Assembly (NCBI GenBank): GCA_017963875.1
Contig: JAGCTA010000313.1
Location: forward strand, 1-17,872
Direction of reading: 5' to 3'
DNA length: 17,872 nucleotides
Source: Victivallales bacterium
GTDB lineage: Bacteria; Verrucomicrobiota; Lentisphaeria; Oligosphaerales; Oligosphaeraceae
The position numbers were made by a program, and so were the translations under genes. The stretch's first letter is position 1. Every line of letters starts with the position of its first letter. The notes under the pieces were generated by a model, which saw nothing but the letters and a program-made list of their open reading frames with translations, did no database searches and was not told the origin of the DNA. Positions 7,924-14,504 of the stretch are shown here, piece by piece.

Positions 7924-7995
7924 TAGGTCCGACCTCTGAGGTCGGAATCCTTTGATATTGGCTTTTCCCCAGGTTTCGCTTCGCTCAACCTGGGG
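7924..7995. repeat. Two-hairpin module, copy B
   Basis: Hairpin one is a perfect TCCGACCTC/GAGGTCGGA palindrome (7928-7946), extended by GGAT (7921-7924) pairing with ATCC (7947-7950). Hairpin two (7967-7995) is the same 29 bases as at 7800-7828. The copy ends 29 bases before the pyrF stop codon. Confidence 0.7.
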
Positions 7996-8024
7996 TGGAA
8001 TCATTTGCACACTCCCGCTGAAAC

Positions 8025-8711
8025 TCAAAGTTGCAGTTCGGCGTTGACGGCGGCTGCCGCGACGGCTGGGTCTGGAGCGGCGATGATGGGCCTGCCGACG
8101 ACAATGAATTGCGCACCAGCGAGCGCGGCCTCATGAGGCGTCATGACGCGTTTCTGGTCGCCTTTCGCCGAACCTGCGGGGCGGATGCCAGGCACGACAA
8201 GCAGAAAATCCTTTCCGCAGACATCTTGGATAAGTGGAATTTCCATGGCGGAGCAGACGACGCCAGGGAGGCCGCATTCCTTGGTCAGTCTGGCGAGGCG
8301 CAGAACCTGTTCGGCTGGGGTGACATTGAGGCCGATGGCGGACAGTTCCTGCGCATCCATGCTTGTCAGCACCGTGACGGCAATGACTTTGATTCCTGTG
8401 TCATTGGCCGCTTTTGCGGCGGCTTTCAGCATAGACGGGCCACCTGACGCGTGCACATTGCACAAGTCGGCTCCGATGGCCGCTGCGGAACGCACGGCCT
8501 GTTCCACGGTGTTGGGGATGTCATGGAATTTCATGTCAAGAAAGACCTTTTTCCCGCGTTTCTTAAGTCCAGATACGATGGACGGTCCAAGTCTGGTAAA
8601 GAGTTGTTTCCCCACTTTGTACCATGTGACGGACGGGCCGATTTTGTCAACGAGGTCAAAGGCCTCTTGTTCCGTGGAGACATCCAGTGCCGTGATGAGT
8701 GTCGTAGTCAT
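8025..8711 (-). CDS. pyrF: Orotidine 5'-phosphate decarboxylase
   Basis: Last step of de novo UMP synthesis: decarboxylation of OMP in the cytoplasm. It has 228 residues, typical for the bacterial short type. The catalytic Asp-Lys-Asp set is intact in LDMKFHDIPNT (D59, K61, D64); D10 in ITALDV and K32 in WYKVGKQ are the expected substrate contacts, and VVPGIRP and VGRPI form the phosphate-binding end. The start ATG (8711-8709) overlaps the stop of the upstream membrane-protein gene as ATGA, and an AAGGA site (8724-8720) lies inside that gene eight bases before the ATG, so the two are cotranscribed and coupled. The gene ends in the hairpin-rich convergent region. Confidence 0.95.
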   Translation of the reverse strand: MTTTLITALDVSTEQEAFDLVDKIGPSVTWYKVGKQLFTRLGPSIVSGLKKRGKKVFLDMKFHDIPNTVEQAVRSAAAIGADLCNVHASGGPSMLKAAAKAANDTGIKVIAVTVLTSMDAQELSAIGLNVTPAEQVLRLARLTKECGLPGVVCSAMEIPLIQDVCGKDFLLVVPGIRPAGSAKGDQKRVMTPHEAALAGAQFIVVGRPIIAAPDPAVAAAAVNAELQL

Positions 8712-9553
8712 TTGATTGTTCCTTTTTCGCTCAAATCCTCTTGAGGAGGGAATTGCAAATCAACTGGTTGTGTTTGAGGATCCTTCGTTTCTTCTTTCGG
8801 TTTCCTGTCATTCAGGAATTCAAAACTGGCTGTGCAGAGGCAGAGAATGGCCAGAAAGATGAATGAAAGGCTTTGAAACAGATTATGAAACCAATCAAGA
8901 AGGGGAATGGAACTGTTCCATATATCAGACAGCCTGAATGGGAACGGTTCGGCGAAGATGAAGTAGGCGACGAGGTCAGTCAACTTGGCGGCAAAAGGAG
9001 CGGTGACTGTGAAGAAGACCAACCAGTAGGTGCAGAGCGCCATGATTTTCAGTGAATGCTGGCCATTGATGCTGACCGCGAATCGGCCATCTGGATTGTT
9101 CGACGGGGGACAGGGGGGACTTGTGTCATCTGTTGGTTGAGCAGGTATGCTGATTGCATGGATGGAAGTGCAGAAGACCTGCGTCATGTAATACATAGAG
9201 ATGACGCAGAGAATGCTGCTGATTGTGAAATGGCGGTTGATGGCACTGGACCATTCCCATGTGAAAAATGGACTCAAGAACAATGCGACGAGACTGCTGA
9301 TGCGCAACTTGCGAATATGCGGGAAGATGGGCGGGAGAATATGGAAGGAAAGGCAGATGATGAGCAAAGGCGCACATTGTGCGTATGAATGCAGAAGGGC
9401 GGAGAACAATGTCATCGAGTGGAGGGATGTGAGCAGCAACGAATAAAGCCCCAGAAACAGGAAAGTCATGAAAAGCACAAGGCTTCCAAGAATCAGCCGC
9501 TGGCCTGATGTCATTGATGGTATGATTTGTGAAAAAGGAGTTTTCATATTCAT
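8708..9553 (-). CDS. Unrecognised multi-span membrane protein coupled to pyrF
   Basis: I do not recognise this 281-residue protein. It is strongly hydrophobic with about six likely membrane spans (around residues 19-43, 59-80, 85-98, 110-132, 168-190 and 226-247). A proline/serine-rich hydrophilic loop (about 137-165) lies between spans 4 and 5, and a charged tail (about 249-281) is rich in K, E, P and Q. There is no clear catalytic motif. The stop overlaps the pyrF ATG by four bases, so it is the first gene of that transcript. The start is uncertain: the ATG at 9553 has no Shine-Dalgarno site and lies between a good -10 box and the transcription start it predicts. Met3 (9547) or Met14 (9514) may be the real start. 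Confidence 0.7.
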   Translation of the reverse strand: MNMKTPFSQIIPSMTSGQRLILGSLVLFMTFLFLGLYSLLLTSLHSMTLFSALLHSYAQCAPLLIICLSFHILPPIFPHIRKLRISSLVALFLSPFFTWEWSSAINRHFTISSILCVISMYYMTQVFCTSIHAISIPAQPTDDTSPPCPPSNNPDGRFAVSINGQHSLKIMALCTYWLVFFTVTAPFAAKLTDLVAYFIFAEPFPFRLSDIWNSSIPLLDWFHNLFQSLSFIFLAILCLCTASFEFLNDRKPKEETKDPQTQPVDLQFPPQEDLSEKGTIK

Positions 9554-9554
9554 T

Positions 9555-9582
9555 ATTGTACTATCAATGGCCAGTGTTTCAA
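9555..9582 (-). promoter_or_regulatory. Candidate promoter for the membrane protein-pyrF operon
   Basis: Reading the minus strand, TTGAAA (9582-9577), 16 bases, then TACAAT (9560-9555). Both boxes are close to consensus. The predicted transcription start falls near 9548, inside the first codons of the gene, implying a leaderless message or a downstream start codon. Confidence 0.5.
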
Positions 9583-9627
9583 GTCTGGCGATGAAAAATT
9601 ATCTGATTGGTAATGTGCGAAATGCAA

Positions 9628-9655
9628 TTGATTTTTGGTTTATGATATTTACATT
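9628..9655 (+). promoter_or_regulatory. Candidate promoter for the GYF-RDD / permease / phosphoesterase operon
   Basis: TTGATT (9628-9633), 16 bases, then TACATT (9650-9655), in the 178-base divergent gap and about 75 bases before the ATG at 9732. The match is moderate. TATGAT (9641-9646) is an alternative -10 box without a good partner. Confidence 0.35.
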
Positions 9656-9731
9656 ATGCAGTGTGCTCACGCAAGATTATCACGAGACTAATTATATCCA
9701 TTGACAGTTGGTCATCCAAGGAGAACAGGAT

Positions 9732-10460
9732 ATGGCGACGGAAAAACTCTATATAGCAAAACTTGAAAACGGAGAGGAAATCGGCCCTGCAGAGCAGGAG
9801 GTTCTCATCAAACTGGCCCAAAACGGAACCATAACCTCCACGACGATGGTCCGTAGCAAACTGATTCCCGAATGGGACAAGGCAGGGGACGTTGATTTCC
9901 TCAAGGCGATTATCTTCATGCAACAGCAGGAGAAAATGGAGGAAATCGCAAACAACCAGCCGTTGCTGAAACGCATTATGGAGCGCATCACCTTGACTGC
10001 CCCGCAGTTGGACACGGGTGGAATTGTCAAGACAAAAGTCGAGACCTTGCCCAAACCATCGCCCTTGATGCGTTTTCTGGCGGGGCTGACGGATTTTATC
10101 GTGGTGATTATCGGTGTGGCCTTGCTGTTCATCGGGGCCAAATATTGCCTGGAAAATGAAATCCTGGATGATGAGAATGCCGTCTATATCACGGTGCCAG
10201 TGCTGATTGTCTTTGTCATCATGTATTTTACGCTGTTTATTGCCTTTACTACGCAGACCATAGGGCAGCGTTTTTGGGGGATGTTCCTTATCCGCACGAA
10301 TGGCAAGCCATTCTGGATTGGGCGTGTGTTCTTCTATTCGTTGCTTACGACGATTTTTGGCATTTTTACTCCGATTTTCCTGATTATCGGAACAAAGACC
10401 TATCCTGAACTGCTGACGGGAACACGTTTTGCGAAGGTTCTCACCAATAAGAAGCATTGA
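9732..10460 (+). CDS. GYF_2-RDD domain membrane protein
   Basis: Membrane protein of 242 residues with two recognisable parts. Residues about 5-57 (LYIAKLENGEEIGPAEQEVLIKLAQNG... EWDKAGD) have the pattern of a GYF_2 domain, a small likely protein-binding fold on the cytoplasmic side. Residues about 110-237 form an RDD domain with three spans (about 118-136, 153-172, 201-221), R114 and D121 in the first motif, QTIGQRFWGMFLIRTNG in the middle and LLTGTRFAKV at the end; the last motif's usual Asp seems replaced by Glu226. The function of RDD proteins is poorly known. The start chosen is ATG 9732, seven bases after AAGGAGA (9718-9724); an upstream TTG (9708) in frame is less likely. It leads the permease gene by 41 bases. 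Confidence 0.85.
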   Translation: MATEKLYIAKLENGEEIGPAEQEVLIKLAQNGTITSTTMVRSKLIPEWDKAGDVDFLKAIIFMQQQEKMEEIANNQPLLKRIMERITLTAPQLDTGGIVKTKVETLPKPSPLMRFLAGLTDFIVVIIGVALLFIGAKYCLENEILDDENAVYITVPVLIVFVIMYFTLFIAFTTQTIGQRFWGMFLIRTNGKPFWIGRVFFYSLLTTIFGIFTPIFLIIGTKTYPELLTGTRFAKVLTNKKH

Positions 10461-10501
10461 TTGACTCTTCTGTTTTTTGCGTAGGTTCCTCTGAAAACCA
10501 A

Positions 10502-11599
10502 ATGGCGCTGGCGAAAAGGCAAATATCCAAAATCCTCTTCAGGCATGTATCACGGGAATTCCTCATTCCTTTTGCATGTTCGGTTTTGGCTTTTGCCTTT
10601 TTGTTCATGGTGAACAACATATTTGACGACCTTAAGGACTTTACAAGCCACAGTGCGCCGTTTCAGGCTTTCTTCAAGTATGTCCTTGCATTGCAACCGC
10701 ATAATCTTCTCAATGTCGTTCCTGTATCGGTTTTGCTGGCGACGAGTTTCATGACCGTGATGCTTGGGCGAAACAACGAGTTGTGCGCGATGCGCACGGC
10801 TGGCTTGTCCTTGGCTGTCTGCGCCATCCCTGTTTGGATATATTCGCTTGTGGCATGCGTGCTTGTTGCGTTGATCAGCGAATCGTGGGGGGAGCGATGT
10901 CTGGATTACGCTCGTTCCATTCAAGAGGAATACGGCATCCATTCCCATTCGCGTCTGGCCCCCATTGCGCTTAACAACACGATTCAGCACCGTGACTGGG
11001 CACTGTTGCCGACACAGCAGGCGAACTCGTTCACGAATGTCATTCTCAGGCAGTTCGACGCTGACGGAAATACACTCTATGTGCTTGCAGCCAAGGCCGC
11101 AAAGGGAGATGCAAAGGGGCATTGGACGTTTGAGAACGCCGTGAAGCAGACCATCGACAAGAAAGGCGTGGCGACGGCGGTGGAGTCTCATGACGTCATG
11201 GAACTTGATTTTGAGGAGACGCCTGGAGATTTGCATGAAGTGACCAGCCCCATGGAGAAAATAACGTTTGGCCAGGCGTATCGTCTGTTGCATCGTGCCA
11301 CGCCGCCGTCTCCGAAGGTCGCCCATCGGTTGCGCACGGTTCTCTGGTACAATCTGACATTTCCGCTTGCAAGTCTCGTGGCAGCCTTGTTTGGTTTTTC
11401 GATGACCATTGCCAATCAACGTTCGGAAATCATGCGTGGTTTCGCTGGAGCCGTCGGAATGCTAGTTCTTTTCTATATCGTCGGGCAGGTTATTTTTGTC
11501 ATCGGCAAGAATGGCTGGTTGCCGCCGTTCATCGCGGGTGCCGTGCCATCATTGGCATTTACTGTCGGCGGTATTTTCAACGTCTGGCGTAAACAGTGA
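10502..11599 (+). CDS. LptF/LptG-family permease (YjgP/YjgQ)
   Basis: Inner-membrane subunit of the Lpt exporter type that moves lipopolysaccharide from the inner membrane with the ATPase LptB. It has 365 residues from ATG 10502, the usual family size. The layout fits: a cytoplasmic N-terminus with FRHVSREFLIPF, three spans in the first 125 residues, including PHNLLNVVPVSVLLATSFMTVMLGRNNELCAMRTAG (a strong family signature with the NELxAMRxAG coupling loop), a soluble periplasmic domain in the middle (about 130-275), then three C-terminal spans with VLWYNLTFPLASLVAALFG and IANQRSEIMRGFAG. A TTG at 10457 would add 15 residues, but neither start has a good Shine-Dalgarno site. Whether it is LptF or LptG cannot be decided, and no partner or lptB is visible. 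The phosphoesterase gene follows nine bases later. Confidence 0.88.
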   Translation: MALAKRQISKILFRHVSREFLIPFACSVLAFAFLFMVNNIFDDLKDFTSHSAPFQAFFKYVLALQPHNLLNVVPVSVLLATSFMTVMLGRNNELCAMRTAGLSLAVCAIPVWIYSLVACVLVALISESWGERCLDYARSIQEEYGIHSHSRLAPIALNNTIQHRDWALLPTQQANSFTNVILRQFDADGNTLYVLAAKAAKGDAKGHWTFENAVKQTIDKKGVATAVESHDVMELDFEETPGDLHEVTSPMEKITFGQAYRLLHRATPPSPKVAHRLRTVLWYNLTFPLASLVAALFGFSMTIANQRSEIMRGFAGAVGMLVLFYIVGQVIFVIGKNGWLPPFIAGAVPSLAFTVGGIFNVWRKQ

Positions 11600-11608
11600 G
11601 CATAGGAT

Positions 11609-12421
11609 ATGAAACTGCTGCATTTTTCGGACATACACGCTGGATGCGTTCCCAAGGGATGTTCCTGGATGTTCGACAAGCGTCTGCTAGGGACGATGTC
11701 GCATTTTCTTCGCAGGCGGGTACGGCAGCATTTCGAGGTCATGGAGTCCTTGATGTCCGTAGTGCAGGAAAATCGGCCAGACTGGATTATCTGCACGGGT
11801 GACCTGACGGCCGTATCCGCGCCTCAGGAATTTGATGATGCAATTCGTCTGCTGATGCCTTTGCGCGAGGCTGTCAATGGGCGGTTTATCTATCTGCCAG
11901 GCAATCATGACGCCTACATAGACAATGCCAATGCGACCAAGGCGCTTTCACGTGCCAAAACAGCGTTGAACGGCATGAGTGCCGCAGAATGCCATTTGGC
12001 GTTGGAGAGGCGAATCGGCAATGTCCGTCTGTTCTTTGTTGATGGCGCATGTCCTATGCCGCCATGGCGTTCCGCAGGGCATCTGACGGATGAATTGTTG
12101 GAAATGCTGAAGAAACTGCTGGAAGAGAAAAGGAAACCTGCCGAGATTAGGCTTATGGTCTCACATTTTCCAATTTACGCTCAGGATGGTGGACGGTTCA
12201 GTTGGCGAAGGCGGCTGGACGGCGACCTGCTGCTACGTGATTTTGCGGAGAAGGGGCTTGTTGACGGAATGCTCTGCGGGCATATCCATTTCCCATATAA
12301 GTATGAAGTTGGCCGTTTCAAGCAGATTTGCGCAGGGGCCGCGACATTGTCCAGAAGTGCCGTGCTGATTAAAACAGCGGAGAGTTCCTGTTCCATATCC
12401 GCGAAGTTTTTGAAATTATAA
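11609..12421 (+). CDS. Calcineurin-like metallophosphoesterase
   Basis: Predicted dinuclear-metal phosphoesterase, 270 residues. The metal-binding motifs occur in order: D8 and H10 in FSDIHAG, D65 in CTGDLT, N99-H100 in GNHDAY, H186 in VSHFP, and H225/H227 in CGHIHFPY. There is no signal peptide, so it is probably cytoplasmic. The substrate is unknown; family members act on phosphoproteins, cyclic nucleotides, nucleic acids or the lipid A precursor UDP-diacylglucosamine (LpxH). Proximity to the permease makes an envelope-lipid substrate conceivable, but the protein does not show a clear LpxH pattern. It starts nine bases after the permease stop, so it is in the same operon. The nearest purine-rich site (AGGA, 11604-11607) is unusually close to the ATG. 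Confidence 0.88.
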   Translation: MKLLHFSDIHAGCVPKGCSWMFDKRLLGTMSHFLRRRVRQHFEVMESLMSVVQENRPDWIICTGDLTAVSAPQEFDDAIRLLMPLREAVNGRFIYLPGNHDAYIDNANATKALSRAKTALNGMSAAECHLALERRIGNVRLFFVDGACPMPPWRSAGHLTDELLEMLKKLLEEKRKPAEIRLMVSHFPIYAQDGGRFSWRRRLDGDLLLRDFAEKGLVDGMLCGHIHFPYKYEVGRFKQICAGAATLSRSAVLIKTAESSCSISAKFLKL

Positions 12422-12438
12422 TTGTCTTATTCTATATT
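12410..12438 (+). promoter_or_regulatory. Strong candidate promoter for rhaB
   Basis: TTGAAA (12410-12415), exactly 17 bases, then TATATT (12433-12438), in an A+T-rich stretch. The -35 box lies in the last codons of the upstream phosphoesterase gene. It predicts a leader of about 33 bases ending in a good ribosome-binding site (AAGGAAA, 12467-12473). It is the best promoter match in the window. Confidence 0.6.
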
Positions 12439-12449
12439 ATCATCTATCC

Positions 12450-12463
12450 AAACTACTTAGTTT
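12450..12463. promoter_or_regulatory. Dyad AAACTA-CT-TAGTTT in the rhaB leader
   Basis: Perfect six-base inverted repeat with a two-base centre, starting about five bases after the predicted transcription start and ending just before the ribosome-binding site. It is a candidate operator for sugar-responsive control. The sequence differs from the dyads near the fucosidase and glgB genes, so no shared regulator is suggested. Confidence 0.35.
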
Positions 12464-12477
12464 AAAAAGGAAACATC

Positions 12478-13947
12478 ATGAAGCATTATCTGGCATTTGA
12501 TTTGGGTGCATCTTCTGGCCGCGCGATTTTGGGAACGATTGACAATGGAAAAATCACGCTGAAGGAACTTCATCGTTTCGATAACGGCCCCGTCAACATC
12601 AATGGCGGGCTGTTTTGGAACTTGGTCGGGTTATTTACGGAACTCAAGGCTGGTTTGAAGGCTGCCTTGCAGGAAGGCGTGGAATTGTCCGCCATCGCCA
12701 TTGATACGTGGGGCGTTGATTATGCCTTTATCGACAAGCAGGGCTTTTTCGCAGGATTGCCGCACAATTATCGCGACCCGCGCACGGAAGACGCGTTGCC
12801 ATACGTATTTGAGAAGATTTCACGTGAAACCATCTATAAATTGACGGGCATCCAGTTCATGTCCATCAACACCATTTGCCAGTTAGCCGCTTCTGTTCGA
12901 GACGACGAGCAGGTTTTGAAGATTGCAGACAAATTGCTGTTCATCCCCAATGCCTTGACCTATCTATTCTGCGGCGACCAGACGGCGGAGTACAGCATCG
13001 CGTCAACATCGCAGTTGTATAATCCGACGACTCGCGACTGGGCGTGGGAAATCATTGATGCACTCGGACTCAAGCGGACATTGTTCCCGAAAATCACCCC
13101 AGCCTGCACGCTTGCGGGAACATTGCTTCCCGAACTTCAGGAAGAACTCAAATGCGGACCAATTCCAGTCGTGCTGGTCGGCAGCCATGATACGGCGTCC
13201 GCAGTGGCGGCGGTCCCTGCGACGGCTGGCAAGACATGGGCATATCTCTCCAGCGGAACCTGGTCTTTGATTGGCGTTGAACTTGACAAGCCGCTGCTGT
13301 CCCAGGCGGCGATGGACGCGAATTACACGAATGAGGGCGGCGTCGGAGGAAAAATCCGCTTCCTCAAGAATATCATGGGCTTGTGGATTATTCAGGAGTG
13401 CCGTACGGAATGGAAACGCCGTGGCAAAAAATATACGTTTGACGAAATGGACGAGATGGCCTCCAAGGCGGAGCCATTCCGCTCATTTATCGACCCCAAT
13501 GACCAATCTTTCACGACGCCTGGGGACATGCCCGCGAGAATCCAGGAGTTCTGCCGTGCGACAGGGCAGCCCGTTCCAGAGACGCCAGGGCAGATTTTGA
13601 GAACGGCACTTGAGTCTCTTGCACTCAAATACCGCGAGTGCCTTGACAACATTGAAGCCATTACCCAAACGCATATTGATGTGCTTCACTTGGTTGGCGG
13701 CGGCTGCAAGAACATCATCCTCGACCAGTTTACGGCAAATGCCGTGGCAAGGAGTGTTGTGACTGGGACCGTTGAAGCAACGGCGATGGGCAATGTCATC
13801 GGGCAGGCTCTGGCCGTCGGCGACATCAAGTCGCTTTCGGAGGCCCGCGACATCGTTCGAGCATCGACGGATACTGTGACATACGAACCGAAGGATGGCG
13901 AAATCTGGCAGGCCGCCTACAAGCGTTTCCTGGCATTCCAGAAATAA
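12478..13947 (+). CDS. rhaB: Rhamnulokinase (FGGY carbohydrate kinase)
   Basis: Phosphorylates L-rhamnulose to L-rhamnulose 1-phosphate with ATP, the second step of rhamnose catabolism. It has 489 residues, matching the family. The N-terminal ATPase motif is AFDLGASSGR (D8 to R15), followed by AIDTWGVDYAFID. The likely catalytic base is D238 in VGSHDTASAV, equivalent to the Asp near 237 in the E. coli enzyme. The adenosine-binding region includes YLSSGTWSLIGVE and the C-terminal HLVGGGCKNIILDQFTANA. Members of this family could act on fuculose instead, but SHDTASAV and ASSGR favour rhamnulokinase. No rhaA, rhaD or regulator is adjacent, so the pathway must be completed elsewhere. recX starts nine bases after its stop. 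Confidence 0.9.
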   Translation: MKHYLAFDLGASSGRAILGTIDNGKITLKELHRFDNGPVNINGGLFWNLVGLFTELKAGLKAALQEGVELSAIAIDTWGVDYAFIDKQGFFAGLPHNYRDPRTEDALPYVFEKISRETIYKLTGIQFMSINTICQLAASVRDDEQVLKIADKLLFIPNALTYLFCGDQTAEYSIASTSQLYNPTTRDWAWEIIDALGLKRTLFPKITPACTLAGTLLPELQEELKCGPIPVVLVGSHDTASAVAAVPATAGKTWAYLSSGTWSLIGVELDKPLLSQAAMDANYTNEGGVGGKIRFLKNIMGLWIIQECRTEWKRRGKKYTFDEMDEMASKAEPFRSFIDPNDQSFTTPGDMPARIQEFCRATGQPVPETPGQILRTALESLALKYRECLDNIEAITQTHIDVLHLVGGGCKNIILDQFTANAVARSVVTGTVEATAMGNVIGQALAVGDIKSLSEARDIVRASTDTVTYEPKDGEIWQAAYKRFLAFQK

Positions 13948-13956
13948 CGTGTCGTC

Positions 13957-14451
13957 ATGCCGAAAACGCCGTTGCTGCCGCCTCTGGAGGCCTGCCGTGA
14001 GCAGGCGCTGAAGTTGCTGGACATGCGTCCGCACTCCGAGGCGGAACTGCGGCGTAAACTGGCACAACGCCAGAAGTATTCGCCTGAGGATATTCGGGCG
14101 GTCATGGCGGATTTGCAGCGTCTGGGGTTGGTGGACGACCATGCGTTTGCAAGGCTTTTTTGCGACTCGCTGAAGGCTCAGGGCATCGGAAAACTGAAAG
14201 CGCGGCTGAAAATGCGCACCAGAGGATTGTCAGCCGCGTTAATTCAGGAAACGCTGGAGCGGCAATGGGAGATGGAGGACGATGGAGAGTTGGAGCGGGC
14301 GCAGGTGGTCGCAGAGCGAAAATGGCGTATGATTAGCCGCATAGACAAGCCGTTGATGAATAAGCGGCAACGGCTTGCGCGTTTTCTTGCGGGGCGGGGC
14401 TTTTCGTCAGATATTATTCGGTTGGTGTTGGACAAGCAACCATTTTGTTAA
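13957..14451 (+). CDS. recX: Regulatory protein RecX
   Basis: Modulator, usually an inhibitor, of RecA filaments in homologous recombination and the SOS response. It has 164 residues, typical for the family. The helical-repeat pattern is seen in ALKLLDMRPHSEAELRRKL, then AVMADLQRLGLVDDHAFARLFCDSLKAQGIGKLKARLKMRTRGLS, and a final repeat with KRQRLARFLAGRGFSSDIIRLVL. It starts nine bases after rhaB with no clear Shine-Dalgarno site, so it is probably expressed from the rhaB promoter by readthrough. recX commonly sits beside recA, which is not in the window; pairing with a sugar kinase is unusual and may be incidental. Confidence 0.9.
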   Translation: MPKTPLLPPLEACREQALKLLDMRPHSEAELRRKLAQRQKYSPEDIRAVMADLQRLGLVDDHAFARLFCDSLKAQGIGKLKARLKMRTRGLSAALIQETLERQWEMEDDGELERAQVVAERKWRMISRIDKPLMNKRQRLARFLAGRGFSSDIIRLVLDKQPFC

Positions 14452-14504
14452 TGAGTTGCAACTGGCAGTGGGTATTAAGAGAACAATAACAAAAAGGGGT
14501 AAGA

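Larger units (their letters stand above)
7716..8024. repeat. Convergent intergenic region with a cluster of REP/BIME-like hairpins
   Basis: This 309-base stretch separates the ends of two convergent genes (fucosidase and pyrF) and has no credible gene. It is packed with inverted repeats. Two direct copies (7755-7828 and 7924-7995) of a module of about 73 bases each hold a GAGGTC-type hairpin, a spacer of about 20 bases and an identical 29-base CCCCAGG hairpin. Between them are a GACCCC/GGGGTC hairpin (7841-7855) and one arm of a longer inverted repeat (7738-7756 with 7890-7907). Placement between gene ends resembles REP or BIME elements. The symmetric stems could also act as bidirectional terminators. 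Confidence 0.75.

Noticed and set aside
7748..7939. 63-residue frame across the hairpin cluster
   Set aside because: It consists almost entirely of palindromic repeat sequence, has no ribosome-binding site and no recognisable protein character.
8143..8715. 190-residue plus-strand frame opposite pyrF
   Set aside because: pyrF on the other strand has intact catalytic motifs; this frame is its antisense shadow.
9654..10457. 267-residue minus-strand frame opposite the GYF_2-RDD gene
   Set aside because: Composition is typical of an antisense frame and the plus-strand protein has recognisable domains and a good ribosome-binding site.
10550..11419. 289-residue minus-strand frame opposite the Lpt permease
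   Set aside because: It is very rich in Arg, His, Cys and Gln with no domain pattern, while the plus strand encodes a clear LptF/G permease.
14454..14463. Palindrome AGTTGCAACT after recX
   Set aside because: Only ten bases with no loop, no T run and no promoter at proper spacing; expected by chance in a window of this size.
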